From Lasioglossum baleicum (Eukaryota; Arthropoda; Insecta; Hymenoptera; Halictidae): 64,000 nucleotides of DNA. The stretch is taken from positions 1 to 64,000 of the forward strand of contig NW_027469531.1 in assembly GCF_051020765.1 (NCBI RefSeq), written 5' to 3'. A program made the translations under genes and the position numbers. Of the stretch, positions 10,264-22,102 are shown piece by piece; positions within the stretch are counted from its first letter, which is position 1; each line of letters starts with the position of its first letter. A model generated the notes under the pieces. The model worked only from the letters and a program-made list of their open reading frames with translations, was not told where the DNA came from and did not search any database.

Positions 10264-13200
10264 CATGCGCATCCCAAAAAACCTGCGCATGCGCATCCCA
10301 CAAAACCTCGCACGTGTTTTTACTCGACTAGCCTGCGGGATGCATCCTCTCGCACGTGTTTTTACTCGACTAGCCTGCGGGATGCATCCTCTCGCACGTG
10401 TTTTTACTCGACTAGCCTGCGGGATGCATCCTCTCGCACGTGTTTTTGCTCGACTAGCCTGCGGGATGCATCCTCTCGCACGTGTTTTTGCTCGACTAGC
10501 CTGCGGGATGCATCCTCTCGCACGTGTTTGTGCTCGACTAGCCTGCGGGATGCATCCTCTCGCACGTGTTTTTACTCGAGTAGCCTGCGGGATGCATCCT
10601 CTCGCACGTGTTTTTGCTCGACTAGCCTGCGGGATGCATCCTCTCGCACGTGTTTTTGCTCGACTAGCCTGCGGGATGCATCCTCTCGCACGTGTTTTTA
10701 CTCGACTAGCCTGCAGGATGCATCCTCTCGCACGTGTTTTTACTCGACTAGCCAGCGGGATGCATCCTCTCGCACGTGTTTTTGCTCGACTAGCCATGCG
10801 CATCCCAAAAAACCTGCGCATGCGCATCCCACAAAACCTCGCACGTGTTTTTACTCGACTAGCCTGCGGGATGCATCCTCTCGCACGTGTTTTTACTCGA
10901 CTACCCTGCGGGATGCATCCTCTCGCACGTGTTTTTGCTCGACTAGCCATGCGCATCCCAAAAAACCTGCGCATGCGCATCCCACAAAACCTCGCACGTG
11001 TTTTTACTCGACTAGCCTGCGGGATGCATCCTCTCGCACGTGTTTTTACTCGACTAGCCAGCGGGATGCATCCTCTCGCACGTGTTTTTACTCGACTACC
11101 CTGCGGGATGCATCCTCTCGCACGTGTTTTTGCTCGACTAGCCATGCGCATCCCAAAAAACCTGCGCATGCGCATCCCACAAAACCTGCGCATGCGCATC
11201 CCACAAAACCTCGCACGTGTTTTTACTCGACTAGCCAGCGGGATGCATCCTCTCGCACGTGTTTTTGCTCGACTAGCCATGCGCATCCCAAAAAACCTGC
11301 GCATGCGCATCCCACAAAACCTGCGCATGCGCATCCCACAAAACCTGCGCATGCGCATCCCACAAAACCTCGCACGTGTTTTTACTCGACTAGCCTGCGG
11401 GATGCATCCTCTCGCACGTGTTTTTACTCGACTAGCCTGCGGGATGCATCCTCTCGCACGTGTTTTTACTCGACTACCCTGCGGGATGCATCCTCTCGCA
11501 CGTGTTTTTGCTCGACTAGCCATGCGCATCCCAAAAAACCTGCGCATGCGCATCCCACAAAACCTCGCACGTGTTTTTACTCGACTAGCCTGCGGGATGC
11601 ATCCTCTCGCACGTGTTTTTACTCGACTAGCCTGCGGGATGCATCCTCTCGCACGTGTTTTTACTCGACTAGCCTGCGGGATGCATCCTCTCGCACGTGT
11701 TTTTACTCGACTAGCCTGCGGGATGCATCCTCTCGCACGTGTTTTTACTCGACTAGCCTGCGGGATGCATCCTCTCGCACGTGTTTTTACTCGACTAGCC
11801 TGCGGGATGCATCCTCTCGCACGTGTTTTTGCTCGACTAGCCATGCGCATCCCAAAAAACCTGCGCATGCGCATCCCACAAAACCTCGCACGTGTTTTTA
11901 CTCGACTAGCCTGCGGGATGCATCCTCTCGCACGTGTTTTTACTCGACTAGCCTGCGGGATGCATCCTCTCGCACGTGTTTTTACTCGACTAGCCTGCGG
12001 GATGCATCCTCTCGCACGTGTTTTTGCTCGACTAGCCTGCGGGATGCATCCTCTCGCACGTGTTTTTGCTCGACTAGCCTGCGGGATGCATCCTCTCGCA
12101 CGTGTTTGTGCTCGACTAGCCTGCGGGATGCATCCTCTCGCACGTGTTTTTACTCGACTAGCCTGCGGGATGCATCCTCTCGCACGTGTTTTTGCTCGAC
12201 TAGCCTGCGGGATGCATCCTCTCGCACGTGTTTTTGCTCGACTAGCCTGCGGGATGCATCCTCTCGCACGTGTTTTTACTCGACTAGCCTGCAGGATGCA
12301 TCCTCTCGCACGTGTTTTTACTCGACTAGCCAGCGGGATGCATCCTCTCGCACGTGTTTTTGCTCGACTAGCCATGCGCATCCCAAAAAACCTGCGCATG
12401 CGCACCCCACAAAACCTGCGCATGCGCATCCCACAAAACCTCGCACGTGTTTTTACTCGGCTAGCCTGCGGGATGCATCCTCTCGCACGTGTTTTTACTC
12501 GACTACCCTGCGGGATGCATCCTCTCGCACGTGTTTTTGCTCGACTAGCCATGCGCATCCCAAAAAACCTGCGCATGCGCATCCCATCAAACCTCGCACG
12601 TGTTTTTACTCGACTAGCCTGCGGGATGCATCCTCTCGCACGTGTTTTTACTCGACTAGCCTGCGGGATGCATCCTCTCGCACGTGTTTTTACTCGACTA
12701 CCCTGCGGGATGCATCCTCTCGCACGTGTTTTTGCTCGACTAGCCATGCGCATCCCAAAAAACCTGCGCATGCGCATCCCACAAAACCTGCGCATGCGCA
12801 TCCCACAAAACCTCGCACGTGTTTTTACTCGACTAGCCAGCGGGATGCATCCTCTCGCACGTGTTTTTGCTCGACTAGCCATGCGCATCCCAAAAAACCT
12901 GCGCATGCGCATCCCACAAAACCTGCGCATGCGCATCCCACAAAACCTCGCACGTGTTTTTACTCGACTAGCCTGCGGGATGCATCCTCTCGCACGTGTT
13001 TTTACTCGACTAGCCTGCGGGATGCATCCTCTCGCACGTGTTTTTACTCGACTACCCTGCGGGATGCATCCTCTCGCACGTGTTTTTGCTCGACTAGCCA
13101 TGCGCATCCCAAAAAACCTGCGCATGCGCATCCCACAAAACCTGCGCATGCGCATCCCACAAAACCTGCGCATGCGCATCCCACAAAACCTCGCACGTGT

Positions 13201-16200
13201 TTTTACTCGACTAGCCTGCGGGATGCATCCTCTCGCACGTGTTTTTACTCGACTAGCCTGCGGGATGCATCCTCTCGCACGTGTTTTTACTCGACTAGCC
13301 TGCGGGATGCATCCTCTCGCAAGTGTTTTTACTCGACTAGCCTGCGGGATGCATCCTCTCGCACGTGTTTTTACTCGACTAGCCTGCGGGATGCATCCTC
13401 TCGCACGTGTTTTTGCTCGACTAGCCATGCGCATCCCAAAAAACCTGCGCATGCGCATCCCACAAAACCTGCGCATGCGCATCCCACAAAACCTCGCACG
13501 TGTTTTTACTCGACTAGCCTGCGGGATGCATCCTCTCGCACGTGTTTTTGCTCGACTAGCCTGCGGGATGCATCCTCTCGCACGTGTTTTTGCTCGACTA
13601 GGCATGCGCATCCCAAAAAACCTGCGCATGCGCATCCCAAAAAACCTGCGCATGCGCATCCCACAAAACCTCGCACGTGTTTTTACTCGACTAGCCTGCG
13701 GGATGCATCCTCTCGCACGTGTTTTTGCTCGACTAGCCTGCGGGATGCATCCTCTCGCACGTGTTTTTGCTCGACTAGCCTGCGGGATGCATCCCCTCGC
13801 ACGTGTTTTTACTCGACTAGCCTGCAGGATTCATCCTCTCGCACGTGTTTTTACTCGACTAGCCAGCGGGATGCATCCTCTCGCACGTGTTTTTGCTCGA
13901 CTAGCCATGCGCATCCCAAAAAACCTGCGCATGCGCACCCCACAAAACCTGCGCATGCGCATCCCACAAAACCTCGCACGTGTTTTTACTCGACTAGCCT
14001 GCGGGATGCATCCTCTCGCACGTGTTTTTACTCGACTACCCTGCGGGATGCATCCTCTCGCACGTGTTTTTGCTCGACTAGCCATGCGCATCCCAAAAAA
14101 CCTGCGCATGCGCATCCCACAAAACCTGCGCATGCGCATCCCACAAAACCTCGCACGTGTTTTTACTCGACTAGCCTGCGGGATGCATCCTCTCGCACGT
14201 GTTTTTGCTCGACTAGCCTGCGGGATGCATCCTCTCGCACGTGTTTTTGCTCGACTAGCCTGCGGGATGCATCCCCTCGCACGTGTTTTTACTCGACTAG
14301 CCAGCGGGATGCATCCTCTCGCACGTGTTTTTACTCGACTAGCCTGCGGGATGCATCCTCTCGCACGTGTTTTTACTCGACTAGCCTGCGGGATGCATCC
14401 TCTCGCACGTGTTTTTGCTCGACTAGCCTGCGGGATGCATCCTCTCGCACGTGTTTTTGCTCGACTAGGCATGCGCATCCCAAAAAACCTGCGCATGCGC
14501 ATCCCACAAAACCTGCGCATGCGCATCCCACAAAACCTCGCACGTGTTTTTACTCGACTAGCCTGCGGGATGCATCCTCTCGCACGTGTTTTTGCTCGAC
14601 TAGGCATGCGCATCCCAAAAAACCTGCGCATGCGCATCCCACAAAACCTGCGCATGCGCATCCCACAAAACCTGCGCATGCGCATCCCACAAAACCTCGC
14701 ACGTGTTTTTACTCGACTAGCCTGCGGGATGCATCCTCTCGCACGTGTTTTTACTCGACTAGCCTGCGGGATGCATCCTCTCGCACGTGTTTTTGCTCGA
14801 CTAGCCTGCGGGATGCATCCTCTCGCACGTGTTTTTGCTCGACTAGCCTGCGGGATGCATCCTCTCGCACGTGTTTTTGCTCGACTAGCCTGCGGGATGC
14901 ATCCTCTCGCACGTGTTTTTGCTCGACTAGGCATGCGCATCCCAAAAAACCTGCGCATGCGCATCCCAAAAAACCTGCGCATGCGCATCCCACAAAACCT
15001 GCGCATGCGCATCCCACAAAACCTCGCACGTGTTTTTACTCGACTAGCCTGCGGGATGCATCCTCTCGCACGTGTTTTTGCTCGACTACGCATGCGCATC
15101 CCAAAAAACCTGCGCATGCGCATCCCACAAAACCTCGCACGTGTTTTTACTCGACTAGCCTGCGGGATGCATCCTCTCGCACGTGTTTTTACTCGACTAG
15201 CCTGCGGGATGCATCCTCTCGCACGTGTTTTTACTCGACTATCCTGCGGGATGCATCCTCTCGCACGTGTTTTTACTCGACTAGCCTGCGGGATGCATCC
15301 TCTCGCACGTGTTTTTGCTCGACTAGCCTGCGGGATGCATCCTCTCGCACGTGTTTTTGCTCGACTAGCCTGCGGGATGCATCCTCTCGCACGTGTTTTT
15401 GCTCGACTAGCCTGCTGGATGCATCCTCTCGCACGTGTTTTTACTCGACTAGCCTGCAGGATGCATCCTCTCGCACGTGTTTTTACTCGACTAGCCTGCG
15501 GGATGCATCCTCTCGCACGTGTTTTTACTCGACTACCCTGCGGGATGCATCCTCTCGCACGTGTTTTTGCTCGACTAGCAATGCGCATCCCAAAAAACCT
15601 GCGCATGCGCATCCCACAAAACCTGCGCATGCGCATCCCACAAAACCTCGCACGTGTTTTTACTCGACTAGCCTGCGGGATGCATCCTCTCGCACGTGTT
15701 TTTACTCGACTAGCCTGCGGGATGCATCCTCTCGCACGTGTTTTTACTCGACTACCCTGCGGGATGCATCCTCTCGCACGTGTTTTTGCTCGACTAGCCA
15801 TGCGCATCCCAAAGAACCTGCGCATGCGCATCCCACAAAACCTCGCACGTGTTTTTACTCGACTAGCCTGCGGGATGCATCCTCTCGCACGTGTTTTTAC
15901 TCGACTAGCCTGCGGGATGCATCCTCTCGCACGTGTTTTTACTCGACTAGCCTGCGGGATGCATCCTCTCGCACGTGTTTTTACTCGACTAGCCTGCGGG
16001 ATGCATCCTCTCGCACGTGTTTTTGCTCGACTAGCCATGCGCATCCCAAAAAACCTGCGCATGCGCATCCCACAAAACCTGCGCATGCGCATCCCACAAA
16101 ACCTCGCACGTGTTTTTACTCGACTAGCCTGCGGGATGCATCCTCTCGCACGTGTTTTTGCTCGACTAGCCTGCGGGATGCATCCTCTCGCACGTGTTTT

Positions 16201-17500
16201 TGCTCGACTAGCCTGCGGGATGCATCCTCTCGCACGTGTTTGTGCTCGACTAGCCTGCGGGATGCATCCTCTCGCACGTGTTTTTACTCGACTAGCCTGC
16301 GGGATGCATCCTCTCGCACGTGTTTTTGCTCGACTAGCCTGCGGGATGCATCCTCTCGCACGTGTTTTTGCTCGACTAGCCTGCGGGATGCATCCTCTCG
16401 CACGTGTTTTTACTCGACTAGCCTGCAGGATGCATCTTCTCGCACGTGTTTTTACTCGACTAGCCAGCGGGATGCATCCTCTCGCACGTGTTTTTGCTCG
16501 ACTAGCCATGCGCATCCCAAAAAACCTGCGCATGCGCACCCCACAAAACCTGCGCATGCGCATCCCACAAAACCTCGCACGTGTTTTTACTCGACTAGCC
16601 TGCGGGATGCATCCTCTCGCACGTGTTTTTACTCGACTACCCTGCGGGATGCATCCTCTCGCACGTGTTTTTGCTCGACTAGCCATGCGCATCCCAAAAA
16701 ACCTGCGCATGCGCATCCCACAAAACCTGCGCATGCGCATCCCACAAAACCTCGCACGTGTTTTTACTCGACTAGCCTGCGGGATGCATCCTCTCGCACG
16801 TGTTTTTACTCGACTAGCCTGCGGGATGCATCCTCTCGCACGTGTTTTTACTCGACTACCCTGCGGGATGCATCCTCTCGCACGTGTTTTTGCTCGACTA
16901 GCCATGCGCATCCCAAAAAACCTGCGCATGCGCATCCCACAAAACCTGCGCATGCGCATCCCACAAAACCTCGCACGTGTTTTTACTCGACTAGCCAGCG
17001 CGATGCATCCTCTCGCACGTGTTTTTGCTCGACTAGCCATGCGCATCCCAAAAAACCTGCGCATGCGCATCCCACAAAACCTGCGCATGCGCGTCCCACA
17101 AAACCTGCGCATGCGCATCCCACAAAACCTCGCACGTGTTTTTACTCGACTAGCCTGCGGGATGCATCCTCTCGCACGTGTTTTTACTCGACTAGCCTGC
17201 GGGATGCATCCTCTCGCACGTGTTTTTACTCGACTACCCTGCGGGATGCATCCTCTCGCACGTGTTTTTGCTCGACTAGCCATGCGCATCCCAAAAAACC
17301 TGCGCATGCGCATCCCACAAAACCTCGCACGTGTTTTTACTCGACTAGCCTGCGGGATGCATCCTCTCGCACGTGTTTTTGCTCGACTAGCCTGCGGGAT
17401 GCATCCTCTCGCACGTGTTTTTATACGACTAGCCTGCGGGATGCATCCTCTCGCACGTGTTTTTACTCGACTACCCTGCGGGATGCATCCTCTCGCACGT
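10264..17500 (+). repeat. S-type HOR region, copy 1 of a >7 kb duplication
   Basis: The variants TAGCCAGCGGG, GTGTTTGTGCTCG and CATCCCCTCGC and the B variant GCGCACCCCAC recur here in HORs of about 1.6 kb (GTGCTCG at 10530 and 12108). Rare markers are collinear with 33.7-40.6 kb: GTGCTCG 10530/33936 and 12108/35466, CAGGATTCATCC 13821/37620, GCATCTTCTCG 16431/39591, and TTATACGACT 17421/40497. Offsets vary between 23.1 and 23.8 kb, so several blocks were gained or lost after duplication. Confidence 0.75.
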
Positions 17501-17961
17501 GTTTTTGCTCGACTAGCCATGCGCATCCCAAAAAACCTGCGCATGCGCATCCCACAAAACCTCGCACGTGTTTTTACTCGACTAGCCTGCGGGATGCATC
17601 CTCTCGCACGTGTTTTTACTCGACTAGCCTGCGGGATGCATCCTCTCGCACGTGTTTTTACTCGACTAGCCTGCGGGATGCATCCTCTCGCAAGTGTTTT
17701 TACTCGACTAGCCTGCGGGATGCATCCTCTCGCACGTGTTTTTACTCGACTAGCCTGCGGGATGCATCCTCTCGCACGTGTTTTTGCTCGACTAGCCATG
17801 CGCATCCCAAAAAACCTGCGCATGCGCATCCCACAAAACCTGCGCATGCGCATCCCACAAAACCTCGCACGTGTTTTTACTCGACTAGCCTGCGGGATGC
17901 ATCCTCTCGCACGTGGTTTTTGCTCGACTAGCCTGCGGGATGCATCCTCTCGCACGTGTTT

Positions 17962-20900
17962 GTGGTCGACTAGCCTGCGGGATGCATCCTCTCGCACGTG
18001 TTTTTACTCGACTAGCCTGCGGGATGCATCCTCTCGCACGTGTTTTTGCTCGACTAGCCTGCGGGATGCATCCTCTCGCACGTGTTTTTGCTCGACTAGC
18101 CTGCGGGATGCATCCCCTCGCACGTGTTTTTACTCGACTAGCCTGCAGGATGCATCCTCTCGCACGTGTTTTTACTCGACTAGCCAGCGGGATGCATCCT
18201 CTCGCACGTGTTTTTGCTCGACTAGCCATGCGCATCCCAAAAAACCTGCGCATGCGCACCCCACAAAACCTGCGCATGCGCATCCCACAAAACCTCGCAC
18301 GTGTTTTTACTCGACTAGCCTGCGGGATGCATCCTCTCGCACGTGTTTTTACTCGACTACCCTGCGGGATGCATCCTCTCGCACGTGTTTTTGCTCGACT
18401 AGCCATGCGCATCCCAAAAAACCTGCGCATGCGCATCCCACAAAACCTGCGCATGCGCATCCCACAAAACCTCGCACGTGTTTTTACTCGACTAGCCAGC
18501 GGGATGCATCCTCTCGCACGTGTTTTTACTCGACTAGCCTGCGGGATGCATCCTCTCGCACGTGTTTTTACTCGACTAGCCTGCGGGATGCATCCTCTCG
18601 CACGTGTTTTTGCTCGACTAGCCTGCGGGATGCATCCTCTCGCACGTGTTTTTGCTCGACTAGGCATGCGCATCCCAAAAAACCTGCGCATGCGCATCCC
18701 ACAAAACCTGCGCATGCGCATCCCACAAAACCTCGCACGTGTTTTTACTCGACTAGCCTGCGGGATGCATCCTCTCGCACGTGTTTTTGCTCGACTAGGC
18801 ATGCGCATCCCAAAAAACCTGCGCATGCGCATCCCACAAAACCTGCGCATGCGCATCCCACAAAACCTCGCACGTGTTTTTACTCGACTAGCCTGCGGGA
18901 TGCATCCTCTCGCACGTGTTTTTACTCGACTAGCCTGCGGGATGCATCCTCTCGCACGTGTTTTTGCTCGACTAGCCTGCGGGATGCATCCTCTCGCACG
19001 TGTTTTTGCTCGACTAGCCTGCGGGATGCATCCTCTCGCACGTGTTTTTGCTCGACTAGCCTGCGGGATGCATCCTCTCGCACGTGTTTTTATACGACTA
19101 GCCTGCGGGATGCATCCTCTCGCACGTGTTTTTACTCGACTACCCTGCGGGATGCATCCTCTCGCACGTGTTTTTGCTCGACTAGCCATGCGCATCCCAA
19201 AAAACCTGCGCATGCGCATCCCACAAAACCTCGCACGTGTTTTTACTCGACTAGCCTGCGGGATGCATCCTCTCGCACGTGTTTTTACTCGACTAGCCTG
19301 CGGGATGCATCCTCTCGCACGTGTTTTTACTCGACTAGCCTGCGGGATGCATCCTCTCGCAAGTGTTTTTACTCGACTAGCCTGCGGGATGCATCCTCTC
19401 GCACGTGTTTTTACTCGACTAGCCTGCGGGATGCATCCTCTCGCACGTGTTTTTGCTCGACTAGCCATGCGCATCCCAAAAAACCTGCGCATGCGCATCC
19501 CACAAAACCTGCGCATGCGCATCCCACAAAACCTCGCACGTGTTTTTACTCGACTAGCCTGCGGGATGCATCCTCTCGCACGTGTTTTTGCTCGACTAGC
19601 CTGCGGGATGCATCCTCTCGCACGTGTTTGTGGTCGACTAGCCTGCGGGATGCATCCTCTCGCACGTGTTTTTACTCGACTAGCCTGCGGGATGCATCCT
19701 CTCGCACGTGTTTTTGCTCGACTAGCCTGCGGGATGCATCCTCTCGCACGTGTTTTTGCTCGACTAGCCTGCGGGATGCATCCCCTCGCACGTGTTTTTA
19801 CTCGACTAGCCTGCAGGATGCATCCTCTCGCACGTGTTTTTACTCGACTAGCCAGCGGGATGCATCCTCTCGCACGTGTTTTTGCTCGACTAGCCATGCG
19901 CATCCCAAAAAACCTGCGCATGCGCACCCCACAAAACCTGCGCATGCGCATCCCACAAAACCTCGCACGTGTTTTTACTCGACTAGCCTGCGGGATGCAT
20001 CCTCTCGCACGTGTTTTTACTCGACTACCCTGCGGGATGCATCCTCTCGCACGTGTTTTTGCTCGACTAGCCATGCGCATCCCAAAAAACCTGCGCATGC
20101 GCATCCCACAAAACCTGCGCATGCGCATCCCACAAAACCTCGCACGTGTTTTTACTCGACTAGCCAGCGGGATGCATCCTCTCGCACGTGTTTTTACTCG
20201 ACTAGCCTGCGGGATGCATCCTCTCGCACGTGTTTTTACTCGACTAGCCTGCGGGATGCATCCTCTCGCACGTGTTTTTGCTCGACTAGCCTGCGGGATG
20301 CATCCTCTCGCACGTGTTTTTGCTCGACTAGGCATGCGCATCCCAAAAAACCTGCGCATGCGCATCCCACAAAACCTGCGCATGCGCATCCCACAAAACC
20401 TCGCACGTGTTTTTACTCGACTAGCCTGCGGGATGCATCCTCTCGCACGTGTTTTTGCTCGACTAGGCATGCGCATCCCAAAAAACCTGCGCATGCGCAT
20501 CCCACAAAACCTGCGCATGCGCATCCCACAAAACCTCGCACGTGTTTTTACTCGACTAGCCTGCGGGATGCATCCTCTCGCACGTGTTTTTACTCGACTA
20601 GCCTGCGGGATGCATCCTCTCGCACGTGTTTTTGCTCGACTAGCCTGCGGGATGCATCCTCTCGCACGTGTTTTTGCTCGACTAGCCTGCGGGATGCATC
20701 CTCTCGCACGTGTTTTTGCTCGACTAGCCTGCGGGATGCATCCTCTCGCACGTGTTTTTGCTCGACTAGGCATGCGCATCCCAAAAAACCTGCGCATGCG
20801 CATCCCAAAAAACCTGCGTATGCGCATCCCACAAAACCTGCGCATGCGCATCCCACAAAACCTCGCACGTGTTTTTACTCGACTAGCCTGCGGGATGCAT

Positions 20901-21567
20901 CCTCTCGCACGTGTTTTTGCTCGACTAGGCATGCGCATCCCAAAAAACCTGCGCATGCGCATCCCACAAAACCTCGCACGTGTTTTTACTCGACTAGCCT
21001 GCGGGATGCATCCTCTCGCACGTGTTTTTACTCGACTAGCCTGCGGGATGCATCCTCTCGCACGTGTTTTTGCTCGACTAGCCATGCGCATCCCAAAAAA
21101 CCTGCGCATGCGCATCCCACAAAACCTCGCACGTGTTTTTACTCGACTAGCCTGCGGGATGCATCCTCTCGCACGTGTTTTTACTCGACTAGCCTGCGGG
21201 ATGCATCCTCTCGCACGTGTTTTTACTCGACTAGCCTGCGGGATGCATTCTCTCGCAAGTGTTTTTACTCGACTAGCCTGCGGGATGCATCCTCTCGCAC
21301 GTGTTTTTACTCGACTAGCCTGCGGGATGCATCCTCTCGCACGTGTTTTTGCTCGACTAGCCATGCGCATCCCAAAAAACCTGCGCATGCGCATCCCACA
21401 AAACCTGCGCATGCGCATCCCACAAAACCTCGCACGTGTTTTTACTCGACTAGCCTGCGGGATGCATCCTCTCGCACGTGTTTTTGCTCGACTAGCCTGC
21501 GGGATGCATCCTCTCGCACGTGTTTTTGCTCGACTAGCCTGCGGGATGCATCCTCTCGCACGTGTTT
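17962..21567 (+). repeat. Two consecutive S-type HOR units (1,668 and 1,938 bp)
   Basis: GTGGTCG recurs at 17962, 19630 and 21568. Each interval holds, in order, CATCCCCTCGC, CCTGCAGG, TAGCCAGCGGG, a B block with GCGCACCCCAC, CTACCCTG, then repeated B blocks with the CTAGGCATG junction. The length difference comes from extra blocks, not point indels. Confidence 0.8.
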
Positions 21568-22078
21568 GTGGTCGACTAGCCTGCGGGATGCATCCTCTCG
21601 CACGTGTTTTTACTCGACTAGCCTGCGGGATGCATCCTCTCGCACGTGTTTTTGCTCGACTAGCCTGCGGGATGCATCCTCTCGCACGTGTTTTTGCTCG
21701 ACTAGCCTGCGGGATGCATCCCCTCGCACGTGTTTTTACTCGACTAGCCTGCAGGATGCATCCTCTCGCACGTGTTTTTACTCGACTAGCCAGCGGGATG
21801 CATCCTCTCGCACGTGTTTTTGCTCGACTAGCCATGCGCATCCCAAAAAACCTGCGCATGCGCACCCCACAAAACCTGCGCATGCGCATCCCACAAGACC
21901 TCGCACGTGTTTTTACTCGACTAGCCTGCGGGATGCATCCTCTCGCACGTGTTTTTACTCGACTACCCTGCGGGATGCATCCTCTCGCACGTGTTTTTGC
22001 TCGACTAGCCATGCGCATCCCAAAAAACCTGCGCATGCGCATCCCACAAAACCTGCGCATGCGCATCCCACAAAACCT

Positions 22079-22102
22079 CGCACGTGTTTTTGCTCGACTA
22101 GC
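22079..22102 (+). repeat. Shortest A segment between two B blocks (no complete A monomer)
   Basis: Two B blocks (22010-22078 and 22103 onward) are separated by only the right part of one A monomer and the left part of the next, CGCACGTG to CTCGACTAGC. This is the minimum possible spacing given the fixed junctions. The TTTTTG subtype base is kept. It looks like a deletion of whole A monomers or a duplication of a B-bearing monomer by unequal exchange. Confidence 0.9.

Larger units (their letters stand above)
7381..10741 (+). repeat. Large duplicated segment, copy 2
   Basis: It is the partner of 2420-5848 and matches it to position 10741. After that it continues with the TAGCCAGCGGG variant while copy 1 switches to CGACCAGCC. 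Unlike copy 1 it has no frame-changing indels. Confidence 0.85.
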